NCBI RefSeq assembly: GCF_932526225.1
Contig: NC_064038.1
Coordinates: forward strand, 18,093,075 to 18,153,074
DNA length: 60,000 nucleotides
Direction: 5' to 3'
Source of the DNA: Nematostella vectensis
Taxonomy: Eukaryota; Cnidaria; Anthozoa; Actiniaria; Edwardsiidae
Shown: piece by piece, positions 1-13,100 of the stretch
How the letters are laid out: each line of letters begins with the position of its first letter
How positions within the stretch are numbered: position 1 is the stretch's first letter
Program-made: the position numbers and the translations under genes
Notes under the pieces: model-generated
What the model was told of the DNA's origin: nothing
What the model saw: only the letters and a program-made list of their open reading frames with translations
The model's database searches: none

Positions 1-388
1 TTGTAATTGCTTTTTCTAGTGCCGCAATCTTTGACTAGAAGCTTGAGATCTGTCAAGAATTGTTCAAACGGCACATTTGCGTCTTTGTGTGGAATTTATA
101 TCTGGAGAAGATTCTGTTGGACTTGGGCTTCACATACGCTTCGTACTTATCGTAGTAAGTTTTTAGCTTTTTTTCGTCTCCTTCTTCCAGAGTCCACGTC
201 TGAAATATATCACGGCCCTTCTCACCTACCCAGATCATGAGATAGTTGCATTTTTGTTCCTCGGACTTCGACTGCAAAGGACCACCAAACATAAACTGTG
301 CGTGACGTTTGAACGACGTCCATGCCATTGGCAAGTCTTTACTTGTCCAATCCATTCTAGGCGTATTTGAGTTCGAAATTCCTTCCAT
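1..388 (-). pseudogene. Ty3/Gypsy-type retrotransposon gag fragment
   Basis: A reading frame from an ATG at 388 down to about 53 resembles the N-terminal half of gag proteins of metazoan Ty3/Gypsy elements. It has a DWTSKDLPMAWTSFKRHAQ-like start, then a WVGEKGRDIFQTW block and a KLKTYYDKYEAYVKPKSN block. Near 80-90 the frame is lost; the next gag block (ANVPFEQFLTDLKLLVKDCG) is readable in another frame down to base 1. This indicates a one-base-type frameshift. The element continues left of the window. It would lie in the ACP7 intron or 3' region, transcribed in the same direction. Family assignment rests on recognised gag-like spacing only. Confidence 0.6.
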
Positions 389-477
389 CTTCTCATCAGT
401 GTCTGCTTTACACTTTTCTCTGGCTTATTCCGTTTGGATTCAGGGAGGATGGGTTCTTTTTCCTTGTGGTTTCACAG

Positions 478-495
478 GATTTTGTCTAACACCAT
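478..495 (-). other. Possible LTR end and primer-binding site of the Gypsy fragment
   Basis: On the minus strand the sequence ...CATTACA ends at 495 and is followed at once by TGGTGTTAGAC. An LTR ending in CA followed by TGG is the usual layout of an LTR/primer-binding-site junction, and it lies about 100 bases upstream of the gag start codon. The left LTR boundary cannot be seen because a minisatellite begins near 590. Tentative. Confidence 0.3.
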
Positions 496-589
496 GTAAT
501 GTCGTGTACGAGTCGCCATATTGGAATTCAAAACTGCTCTATTCCCAAGAAGCATTGCGATACATTGGTGATGGTGACATACATTACAA

Positions 590-1104
590 ATACATCCATG
601 TATCACCATCAATGCAGAGCTTCAATGTGTAATCAATACTTACATGTATCACCATCAAAGCAGAGCTTCAATGTGTAATCAATACTTACATGTATCACCA
701 TCAAAGCAGAGCTTCAATGTGTAATCAATACTTACATGTATCACCATCAATGCAGAGCTTCAATGTGTAATCAATACTTCCATGTATCACCATCAATGCA
801 GAGCTTCAATGTGTAATCAATACTTACATGTATCACCATCAATGCAGGGCTTCAATGTGTAATCAATACTTACATGTATCACCATCAATGCAGAGCTTCA
901 ACGTGTAATCAATACTTACATGTATCACCATTAATGCAGAGCTTCAATGTGTAATCAATACTTACGTGTATCACCATCAAAGCAGAGCTTCAATGTGTAA
1001 TCAATACTTCCATGTATCACCATCAATGCAGAGCTTCAATGTGTAATCAATACTTACATGTATCACCATCAATGCAGAGCTTCAATGTGTAATCAATAAC
1101 TTAC
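590..1104 (-). repeat. 46-bp minisatellite, about 11 units, starting at the ACP7 exon 9 splice donor
   Basis: About eleven tandem units of 46 bp. Read on the minus strand each unit starts GTAAGTATTGATTACAC and ends GATGGTGATACAT. The first unit is the true 5' splice site of ACP7 exon 9 (CACAAG then GTAAGTTATTGATTACAC), so the array begins at intron position +1. Two units (near 777 and 1008) carry GG in place of the GT. Confidence 0.93.
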
Positions 1105-1155
1105 CTTGTGAGCAAGAGAGACGATCCAAGGCCTCTTATCTCTGTTGGTATTGGC
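1105..1155 (-). CDS. ACP7: ACP7 exon 9 (last exon inside the window)
   Basis: 51-bp exon, acceptor TTTGACAG, donor GTAAGT. Encodes ANTNRDKRPWIVSLAHK (residues 283-299). The family block is RPWI-x4-H followed by RPMYCS; H298 is the expected metal ligand. The next exon was not found between 1105 and 1. Confidence 0.9.
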
Positions 1156-4100
1156 CTGTCAAAAACAATTACTACAATGTAGTGTGTAACGGCAGCCACT
1201 AAACACATTCAATACCCTGAGGGGGGTAGGGGAGGTAAGATTTCCACTCAGGATAACATACACCATTCACTGGCACATAATTTTGCCTTCCCCCTCCCCT
1301 TACAAGACCCATACGTACTGGGTAACAAATTTTAAACAAGAGTATAGGGAAAGCAGACAATACAGAGAATATGTATAAAAGCAAAGGGAAAGCAGAAAAA
1401 ACAGAAGTCGAAAGATTCCACTGTTTCAGACTTTAATTTCAGGGTGGCTATAAAACCGTTACCCCGATGAAGGACTGAAATTAAAGTCTGAAACGTTGGA
1501 GTCTTTCGACTTCTGTTTTGTCTGCTTACCCTATACTATTATACATATTCTCCAGACATTGCATCCAGCCGGCCACCAACACATTGCTGTTGTAGGTTTT
1601 TACTTTTCTGTCCAAATTGTAAACAAATAGGCGTGAAGCTTCTGATAAGCCACATACGAGTTCGAGTGAGAAATTCAAGTTTGAATGAAGCCGAGCCAGA
1701 GATATTTTAAATAGGTATTCTGTTTCTCCTAAGAAGCAAATAAAGCATAAAACATACCAAATATTTTCTATGGCAGCCATAAACAGTTTGAGTTATTTCA
1801 AGGGGATTTCCAGAGGAGTGTTAACAACCATATGATATTAGACTGAGTGTTAGCTACTATATGATCTTAGACTGAGTGCTAGCTACTATATGATATTAGA
1901 CTGAGTGTTAGCTACTATATGATCTTAGACTGAAAGTTAGCCACTATATGATCTTAGACTGAGTGTTAGCTACTATATGATATTAGACTGAGTGTTAGCT
2001 ACTATATGATCTTAGACTGAAAGTTAGCCACTATATGATCTTAGACTGAGTGTTAGCTACTATATGATCTTAGACTGAGTGTTAGCCACTATATGATCTT
2101 GGACTGAGTGTTAGCCACTATATGATCTTAGACTGAGTGTTAGCTACTATATGATATTAGACTGAGTGTTAGCTACTATATGATATTAGACTGAGTGTTA
2201 GCTACTATATGATCTTAGACTGAAAGTTAGCCACTATATGATCTTAGACTGAGTGTTAGCCACTATATGATCTTAGACTAAGTGTTAGCCACTATATGAT
2301 CTTAGACTAGGTGCTGGCCACTAAATGATCTTAGAGTGAGCGTTGGCTACTATATGATGTTGGACTAAGTGTTAGCTACTATATGATCTTAGACTGAGTG
2401 TTAGCTACTATATGATCTTAGATTGAGTGTTAGCTACTATATGATCTTAGACTGAGTGTTAGCTACTATATGATCTTAGACTGAGTGTTAGCTACTATAT
2501 GATCTTAGACTGAGTGCTAGCTACTATATGATATTAGACTGAGTGTTAGCTACTATATGATCTTAGACTGAAAGTTAGCCACTATATGATCTTAGACTGA
2601 GTGTTAGCTACTATATGATATTAGACTGAGTGTTAGCTACTATATGATCTTAGACTGAAAGTTAGCCACTATATGATCTTAGACTGAGTGTTAGCTACTA
2701 TATGATCTTAGACTGAGTGTTAGCCACTATATGATCTTAGACTGAGTGTTAGCCACTATATGATCTTAGACTGAGTGTTAGCTACTATATGATATTAGAC
2801 TGAGTGTTAGCTACTATATGATCTTAGACTGAAAGTTAGCCACTATATGATCTTAGACTGAGTGTTAGCTACTATATGATCTTAGACTGAGTGTTAGCCA
2901 CTATATGATCTTGGACTGAGTGTTAGCCACTATATGATCTTAGACTGAGTGTTAGCTACTATATGATATTAGACTGAGTGTTAGCTACTATATGATATTA
3001 GACTGAGTGTTAGCTACTATATGATCTTAGACTGAAAGTTAGCCACTATATGATCTTAGACTGAGTGTTAGCCACTATATGATCTTAGACTAAGTGTTAG
3101 CCACTATATGATCTTAGACTAGGTGCTGGCCACTAAATGATCTTAGAGTGAGCGTTGGCTACTATATGATGTTGGACTAAGTGTTAGCTACTATATGATC
3201 TTAGACTGAGTGTTAGCTACTATATGATCTTAGATTGAGTGTTAGCTACTATATGATCTTAGACTGAGTGTTAGCTACTATATGATCTTAGACTGAGTGT
3301 TAGCTACTATATGATCTTAGACTGAGTGCTAGCTACTATATGATATTAGACTGAGTGTTAGCTACTATATGATCTTAGACTGAAAGTTAGCCACTATATG
3401 ATCTTAGACTGAGTGTTAGCTACTATATGATATTAGACTGAGTGTTAGCTACTATATGATCTTAGACTGAAAGTTAGCCACTATATGATCTTAGACTGAG
3501 TGTTAGCTACTATATGATCTTAGACTGAGTGTTAGCCACTATATGATCTTAGACTGAGTGTTAGCCACTATATGATCTTAGACTGAGTGTTAGCTACTAT
3601 ATGATATTAGACTGAGTGTTAGCTACTATATGATATTAGACTGAGTGTTAGCCACTATATGATCTTAGACTGAGTGTTAGCCACTATATGATCTTAGACT
3701 GAGTGTTAGCTACTATATGATATTAGACTGAGTGTTAGCTACTATATGATATTAGACTGAGTGTTAGCTACTATATGATCTTAGACTGAAAGTTAGCCAC
3801 TATATGATCTTAGACTGAGTGTTAGCCACTATATGATCTTAGACTAAGTGTTAGCCACTATATGATCTTAGACTAGGTGCTGGCCACTAAATGATCTTAG
3901 AGTGAGCGTTGGCTACTATATGATGTTGGACTAAGTGTTAGCTACTATATGATCTTAGACTGAGTGTTAGCTACTATATGATCTTAGATTGAGTGTTAGC
4001 TACTATATGATCTTAGACTGAGTGTTAGCTACTATATGATCTTAGACTGAGTGTTAGCTACTATATGATCTTAGACTGAGTGTTAGCCACTATATGATCT

Positions 4101-7100
4101 TAGACTGAGTGTTAGCCACTATATGATCTTGCCATTATACAATCTCAGACAGGGTCAGACATACCCAGGATTTGATAAGCAATAATCTGTACTGTAGTGT
4201 ATCATATTCAAAAAGACAGCATTGGATGAAATTGTAATAGGTTTGATCAAGAAAAAATGTCACCTTTGCAAGATCAGCCTCCAGCCAATTGAGCTGCCTC
4301 TGGATTTGGCCCTTTCAAAAACAAAATAAAAATGAATGTCAGTTAAATCACAAATTTCGGCTGAATAATTATATACTAATGTTTTATTTCAATGCAGGTC
4401 AAGCACAATTCAACAGACAAAATTGATGTTCTATTACGAGTGGAATAACATGCAGAAAGTGAATGAATTGACACCTCAACCGGCCTGTACCGGACGAAAG
4501 GAGTACCCACAAACCAAATAATTCATCAATGAAAACTAAACGCAACGAGATAAGATAGTCAGGTATTAATCTAAGTCATAAATGGTCTTGAAGATGCTAA
4601 GGGATAAATGGTCTTGAAGATATGCATCAAGCCAAGGTGATAGCAACTACACTATTTAGCCAAATAATAACTCAGGTTCTTTGGCAAATTTCCAATCAAA
4701 CAAGAAAAACGGAGAAACTACCCTCTCAACAAAATACCACACAAGGGAAAGAAATCAGCAAACACAGCTCAAGATGCAAATAGATATGTAATTTTATTCT
4801 GATACTATATTTCCATGGCCTCAAAACACAATGTCCACCCCTTGAAGGCTTCTGAAACCATCTTGCTGCCATTACAGATTGCAAAGCATTCTGGGAGATC
4901 CATGGAAAGTGAAGTGAAGGGTCAGTTAGCATGCCTCTACCCAAAAAGCAGATTTTTTTTAGAATTTTTTTAGAAGTATTTTCTCATCCCGGCAAAGCCA
5001 AACAAGAAGAAATCCTGATGAATCCACCCTTGCTTACAAACATCCGTAGGCACAGCACTCAATTATGCCCCAATAGACTTCATGATGTAATAGGACACTA
5101 TCATAACATGCTCATAGCTGTATTTATAATGAAAAATACAAACCCATTAAATTGTGCTTGTATTAGCACTGCAATGAGGGTTTATTTGAAACACCTGGTG
5201 ACTTGGCGATTCTCCCTCTAGTGTACATGTCTGTACCCACCCCTAGTGTACATGTCTGTACCCACCCCTAGTGTACATGTCTGTACCCACCCCTAGTGTA
5301 CATGTCTATACCCACCCCTAGTGTACATGTCTGTACCCACCCCTAGTGTACATGTCTATACCCACCCCAAGTGTACATGTCTATACCCACCCCAAGTGTA
5401 CATGTCTGTACCCACCCCTAGTGTACATGTCTGTACCCACCCCTAGTGTACATGTCTGTACCCACCCCTAGTGTACATGTCTGTACCCACCCCAAGTGTA
5501 CATGTCTGTACCCACCCCTAGTGTACATGTCTGTACCCACCCCAAGTGTACATGTCTGTACCCACCCCTAGTATACATGTCTGTACCCACCCCTAGTGTA
5601 CATGTCTGTACCCACCCCTAGTGTACATGTCTGTACCCACCCCTAGTGTACATGTCTGTACCCACCCCTAGTGTACATGTCTGTACCCACCCCTAGTGTA
5701 CATGTCTGTACCCACCCCTAGTGTACATGTCTGTACCCACCCCTAGTGTACATGTCTGTACCCACCTCTAGTGTACATGTCTGTGCCCACCCCTAGTGTA
5801 CATGTCTGTACCCACCCCTAGTGTACATGTCTGTACCCACCCCTAGTGTACACGTCTGTACCCACCCCTAGTGTACACGTCTGTACCCACCCCTAGTGTA
5901 CACGTCTGTACCCACCCCTAGTGTACATGTCTGTACCCACCCCTAGTGTACACGTCTGTACCCACCCCTAGTGTACACGTCTGTACCCACCCCTAGTGTA
6001 CACGTCTGTACCCACCCCTAGTGTACATGTCTGTACCCACCCCTAGTGTACATGTCTGTACCCACCCCTAGTGTACATGTCTGTACCCACCCCTAGTGTA
6101 CATGTCTGTACCCACCCCTAGTGTACATGTCTGTACCCACCCCTAGTGTACATGTCTGTACCCACCCCTAGTGTACACGTCTGTACCCACCCCTAGTGTA
6201 CACGTCTGTACCCACCCCTAGTGTACACGTCTGTACCCACCCCTAGTGTACATGTCTGTACCCACCCCTAGTGTACATGTCTGTACCCACCCCTAGTGTA
6301 CATGTCTGTACCCACCCCTAGTGTACATGTCTGTACCCACCCCTAGTGTGCATGTCTGTACCCACCCCTAGTGTGCATGTCTGTACCCACCCCTAGTGTA
6401 CATGTCTATACCCACCCCTAGTGTACATGTCTGTGCCCACCCCTAGTGTACATGTTTGTACCCACCCCTAGTGTACATGTTTGTACCCACCCCTAGTGTA
6501 CATGTCTGTACCCACCCCTAGTGTACATGTCTGTACCCACCCCTAGTGTACATGTCTGTACCCACCCCTAGTGTACATGTCTGTACCCACCCCTAGTGTG
6601 CATGTCTGTACCCACCCCTAGTGTACATGTCTGTACCCACCCCTAGTGTACATGTCTGTACCCACCCCTAGTGTACATGTCTGTACCCACCCCTAGTGTA
6701 CATGTCTATACCCACCCCTAGTGTACATGTCTGTACCCACCCCTAGTGTACTGTACATGTCTGTACCCACCCCTAGTGTACATGTCTGTACCCACCCCTA
6801 GTGTACATGTCTAAGTTTCAGTTTGGGTTCACACTAAACTTGCATGGTTTAAACTTACAACATCTGAGAAGTAGTTGAAAACCTCAGTATCAAAAGCCAC
6901 AAAATGGATAAGACCAACATTAAAACTGTACCTGAAAAACACAGAAAACTTGCTTAGTCAGAAGGCTATATTTGAAAAAGGAAATAAAATAAGTACCATA
7001 GGCTTGTATCACTACCACTAGTAGCACCAGGACCAAGCTTCATGTTTGAAAAGCGATTCTTGTAGTGGCTAAAGTTGAAGCGATGCTGAAAAAGGAATAA

Positions 7101-10100
7101 GTTGACCAACAAATTATTAGCCCATCTCTCATCTAGCTTAGCACAAGCAATGCTTATCAGAAGGGGCCCAGGTGGAGCAGTACTTGATATGCAGTGGTAC
7201 AATGACTTCACCAAAAGACCTTCACAACAAACACGACAAACACCTCCCCCCCAAAGAGGAGAATACAGATATTTTATTTGGAAGCATATACAACGTAATT
7301 GTATATTGGTTGACATCCAATTATTATTAAAGATAAGAAAAAAACATCAATTATACAGTATTTTAAGTTTGATATTGATCCCGGAGAGATGGGTCTTCCG
7401 TGTATTGTACCTCATGGTTCCCCCCCCTCCCCAATGGAAGAGATGGGTCTTCCGTGTATTGTACCTCATGGTCCCCCCCCAAGGAAGAGATGGGTCTTCC
7501 GTGTATTGTACCTCATGGTCCCCCCCAAGGAGGAGATGGGTCTTCTGTGTATTGTACCTCATGGTCCCCCCCAAGGAGGAGATGGGTCTTCTGTGTATTG
7601 TACCTCATGGTCCCCCCCAAAGGAGGAGATGGGTCTTCTGTGTATTGTACCTCATGGTCCCCCCCAAGGAGGAGATGGGTCTTCTGTGTATTGTACCTCA
7701 TGGTCCCCCCCAAGGAGGAGATGGGTCTTCTGTGTATTGTACCTCATGGTCCCCCCCCCCAGGAGGAGATGGGTCTTTTGTGTATTGTACCTCATGGTCC
7801 CCCCCCCAAGGAGGAGATGGGTCTTTTGTGTATTGTACCTCATGGTCCCCCCCAAGGAGGAGATGGGTCTTTTGTGTATTGTACCTTATGGTCCCCCCCC
7901 AAGGAGGAGATGGGTCTTTTGTGTATTGTACCTCATGGTCCCCCCCAAGGAGGAGATGGGTCTTTTGTGTATTGTACCTCATGGTCCCCCCCCCCAAGGG
8001 GGAGATGGGTCTTCTGTGTATTGTACCTCATGGTCCCCCCCCAAGGAGAAGATGGGTCTTCTGTGTATTGTACCTCATGGTCCCCCCCCAAAGGAGGAGA
8101 TGGGTCTTCAGACAGACAGACAATGATAATCCTTCTGTCTACTTCATGTTCCACGCCCACTCTCCCCCCATACCCACTCTCCCCCCCCATGCCCACTCTC
8201 CCCCCCACACCCACTCTCCCCCACGCCCACTTTCTCCCCCCCACGCCCACTCTCTCCCACCACGCCCACTCTCCCCCCACACCCACTTTCTCCCCCCCAC
8301 GCCCACTCCCCCCCCCCCGCACCCACTCTCCCCCACGCCCACTCTCTCCCCCCACGCCCACTCTCTCCCCCCACGCCCACTCTCCCCCCATTGCCCACTC
8401 TCTCCCCCCCACGCCCACTCTCCCCCCACGCCCACTCTCCCCCCCCATGCCCACTCTCCCCCCCACACCCACTCTCCCCCCACGCCCACTCTCTCCCACC
8501 ACGCCCACTCTCCCCCCACACCCACTTTCTCCCCCCCACGCCCACTCCCCCCCCCCGCACCCACTCTCCCCCACGCCCACTCTCTCCCCCCACGCCCACT
8601 CTCTCCCCCCACGCCCACTCTCCCCCCATTGCCCACTCTCTCCCCCCCACGCCCACTCTCCCCCCACGCCCACTCTCCCCCCCCATGCCCACTCTCCCCC
8701 CCACACCCACTCTCCCCCCACGCCCACTCTCTCCCACCACGCCCACTCTCCCCCCACACCCACTTTCTCCCCCCCACGCCCACTCCCCCCCCGCACCCAC
8801 TCTCCCCCACGCCCACTCTCTCCCCCCACGCCCACTCTCCCCCCATTGCCCACTCTCTCCCCCCCACGCCCACTCTCCCCCCACGCCCACTCTCCCCCCA
8901 TGCCCACTCTCCCCCCCCATGCCCACTCTCCCCCCCCATGCCCACTCTCCCCCCCACACCCACTCTCCCCCACGCCCACTCTCTCCCACCACGCCCACTC
9001 TCCCCCCACACCCACTTTCTCCCCCCCCACGCCCACTCCCCCCCCCGCACCCACTCTCCCCCACGCCCACTCTCTCCCCCCACGCCCACTCTCTCCCCCC
9101 ATTGCCCACTCTCTCCCCCCACGCCCACTCTCCCCCCATTGCCCACTCTCCCCCCACACCCACTCTCCCCCCACGCCCACTCTTCCCCCCCCCCAACCCC
9201 CAAGGAAGAGATGGGTCTTCAGTTTACCTCGTGATTTCCAGGCAAAGCCATGTATGGAACAAGTGTTGCCACAGGCTGGATCGCATTCATAAAACTATAT
9301 ACAATCAAATCACAAATAAATATCACCAGAGAAATATCCCCTTATATATGGCATTAATTTCCCTCCATCACAGCTGATAACATTCTATTAACATTTCAAT
9401 AAACAAATTTTCTTTAGAATATAGATGTGTAGGAGCATTTCATGTTAAAGCAATCACTTACTTATCTCCTGTATCAGCATCTTTTTGATAAAAATCATAT
9501 GCCAGATCTGGAGAAGATGAGCATACGGTTATCTACCTGGTGGATAGGAACCTGGCAACGCCCACTCTACATTTGCTTGATCATTTTCTTTTTGGCAAAT
9601 CATTTTCAAATCCATTACCTCCAACATGAATAACTGCCTGAAAGTGTCCATCCCGTGCCTCTTGGACAAGCTGGGGTAGGCTGACTGCATTAGAATACCC
9701 CATGTCGCCATACACCTGGGAAAAAAACATAGCAACTCATAATAGTCATGTTGTTCTATACACAGCAAACAAAAGCACCAAACTTGGTATGAATATAGCC
9801 TAGAGGATGGTAATCAATATTGAGCCCAGTGCCCACCGGTATTATTAGCAGATCCAGTCAGTGCATGAGAAAAATTTTGAACCAAGGTGCTTGTCTTCTA
9901 GTTTCCACCAGGGAAACAAATAGAAGGCAGCTCCATGATCAGCACAGGCCAAGACCAGAGTATTTGATCTCGTGATACCTAATCAACATTAGACAAGATC
10001 CATGTGGGGTGATTTTGATTGCAGTGTGCTAATGACAAAAAAAAACTAAACTGCGGATATGTAAATCAACTGTTTGATTAGAGAATTGTTTGTGAAAATG

Positions 10101-13100
10101 TGCTGGTCTCTATGTAGAGGGACAAAAAGAACAATGCGTATGAAATGCCCTGATCCACTGAACTGTGTTTGCTCATCCAACCTAATATTACTCGTAGTTA
10201 CGAGTTTATTTCCTCTGTGATCATGGTATTAAAAGAGGTGGCTTTTCCTAAGGCACAGGAGCAGTGATTGGCTGAAAGTTATAGCATGGCATCTCGGGGA
10301 ATTTAGTGATTAAATGCCCCCTAAACCTCAGGATGACTACCTTAAAGTCCCTCCACTTGCGGTGTCGGGACTTCAACTAATCATCCCTTGGTTGGGGGGA
10401 CATTTAATCACTAAATTCCCCTCGTGCCATGCTATGTATAACTTTCGGCCAATCACTGCTCCTGTGCCTTAGGAAAAGCCACCTCTAAAACTCTGTCCTT
10501 TAGTAAAAATCGGTTAGTTAGAGTATTCCCCATTCCGGAAATCTCCTAATGTGTCTCATGCACATTGTGGAGCTCAGGCATCACAAAAAAGGCACATACC
10601 ATTTTTAGTGGTCTCACTCATATATTCTAATAAAATCTATTCTAAGCCCGACAAAAGCTCTATACTTTTTTATCACCGGGGGGTGATACTACCTGGAGAC
10701 CTTTCCATTTATTATTCTCCACAGCTTTTTCCATCCCTGAGGCTTTTCCCATCCCTGAGACGGCAATACTACAAAATATTGCAATGCTACCCACAAGGAA
10801 GCAAAGATAATTTAAAGCAGAGAATATTATATCAAAAAATTGTTTTGTTGTAGGATTTAAAAAAAGCATGCTCGTGAGAATGCTGCCATTCTTGATTGTG
10901 AATGCAGTGCGCATGCACAATGCAAAAACAATTTATAGACTACAAAATATCTGCTAAATTTTGCAGATTTATAATCTTTTGGCTACCAGGTTGAGATGTA
11001 CAGTAAACATGATGGTAAAACTTGTAACCACAAAACAATCTTTAGCAATAACTAAGACAAGAAGATGGGAACTAGCTTAGCGCATGCATATATTTTCTTA
11101 TATAAGTTGATTGATCTATGTCACATATGTGTGGACCTAGGCCTTTCAGTTCACTGCCTTTTTTGGAAGGTTAATCAAAATACCTTAATTCTTGGTTTGC
11201 AAACATGTGACCAAATCAAATGCAAACAAGCTAATTTGACCGGGTTTCCTGTGGATGGAGGTCTAGCAAAAATCCAATATGGCAGCCGTGTGCACTGTTT
11301 TCCGTTAATTATCAGAAGAAAATTGGTCCAAGTCATGAGACAGCCACAACGGAAAGAAGAATAATATGTTCCTTACCCATATGTACTAAAGTTTCAGATT
11401 TTTACTTCGTTTTACTATGTGCTACCGGGCATTTCTGTTGGGCATCAAGGTCGTTTGTAAACATCTTTGGAAAATTATGTAGGTTTAGATTACTTCTTTA
11501 TCGCTGAGACACGCAGAAGAAAAAGGCTCACTTGAGATAAATTGTTCTTTTGGCTATAGTAGATGCATGTGACCAGTAAAGTTTTCATTTAAATTGTTTT
11601 CAAGTTTAGTTCGCCTCTGCCTTTCTCTGGATCAATAGGCCATTCCAGCTATGAGCATGCGCGCGCACTCGCCATGGAAACCTACCTCAACTACCGACAT
11701 GCAGTGCGTGCTTCGTTTAGTCCAAGCTTGAAAATGCATGCGCTGCATTCTGGTAGTTGAGGTAGGTTTCTATGGTAATGCAAGCGCAAACTTATAGCTG
11801 GAATAGCCTATTAAAATAATAATATGGATGTAATTTATTTGCAGACATTTTTTTAACTTTGATATATATGTAGATGTGATTTCATTATCATTAATCTGTG
11901 TAACTCTATTTAACGCTTCATTGGTATGTTTTTTGATATAAGCTTACATTTTTTCAAGAATCATCATAGCAATTGAATTTTTAAAAGCAAAACTAAGAAC
12001 ATCCATAATACAAATTAAGTTAAAAACACAGGCCTGCTTTAGCTGTAGAAATTTTATACAGTAGATAAAATCTAAGTGTGTTGTAGGTACAATAATGTAT
12101 TTACCTGACATATATTTAAGTGTTAGATAACGATAATTCCTGTATAGATAAATTAATTATATAGCATGAAATATTGATAATTACTGTAAATAAATTGATT
12201 ATAAAAACACTTTGGTTTTAGTTCTATTGGATCATTCAATAACCGATGGCAAATTTGCTTTTGCCATTATTTCTTTCTGGAATTGCTGTAGCGCAATTGG
12301 ATATTGACTATTTTTTACTATGTATTTTGAGCTTAAAAAACACGGGTAAACACCGTATGGTATGTGTGGTAGAACTCATGAACAATTTGTGGTTTCCTTT
12401 GTTGTTTACTGAAGGTCATTGTCTCTAGTCTCTGTAGTCTCATAGAGCAATAGTCACATTTTTTCTCCTATTCCATAATATTGGAGGTATAACAGTTGTT
12501 AGTTTGGAGCCACTCATTCCTGACAGTTTTCTCAATCATTTAATCATTCGAAAATCCTTTGTTATCAAGTGGGGTTACATATGGGTAATATTTTTGTACA
12601 GCTATAACAGTACAACATAACGCCCCCCTGTTTGTTTTTGATGAGTTTGTTATCAAACTTTCACACGTTCGATAACGTCGCAAAATGTGTTTGGACCTCC
12701 AACATGGCAGCTGGTGGTTATGCTAATGGGCATGAGGTCACATGCAAACCAAGAATATTACAGATTTGAGTTATTCATGTGAACACGGGTTTTATAGGGT
12801 CCATACAAACCACATACCATTTGGAAGAAATACGAAACAAACAGAGAGACTAGTTATCCCAGCTGTTGATGTGGGCATGTACTGCGGACTTGCAGAAATG
12901 AGCTGGAAATCAAGCCTGGGCTAAACATTGCTGGGCTTCAAAAGAATAGTTTCATTTACTTACTGCATAGATGATGTTGTTTTCTTTCGTGGAAAAGCTG
13001 AATGTGTCACTCATAGTTTGATTGACATCTCCCACTTTGTAGTAATACTTGGTATTCGGTTGAAGACCTGTCAACTGCAAGATACATACGGTAGCAGATA

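Larger units (their letters stand above)
9716..12963. other. ACP7: ACP7 intron 2
   Basis: 3.25 kb between exons 2 and 3. It contains two foldback elements (10235-10485 and 11635-11811) and a stretch at 9867-9930 that recurs inverted at 28515-28590 (ACCAAGGTGCTTGTCTTCTA). The rest is AT-rich with no exon I can support. Confidence 0.75.

Noticed and set aside
590-6812. Regular arrays that could look like CRISPR
   Set aside because: Units are head-to-tail without unique spacers, in a eukaryotic intron; no cas genes.
7102-9377. Several very long open frames (up to 710 codons) rich in PTPTL or GGESG
   Set aside because: They run through simple tandem arrays in ACP7 intron 5 in several frames on both strands. 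Only the short ends cover real sequence, and the true exons here are 9228-9294 and 6997-7085.
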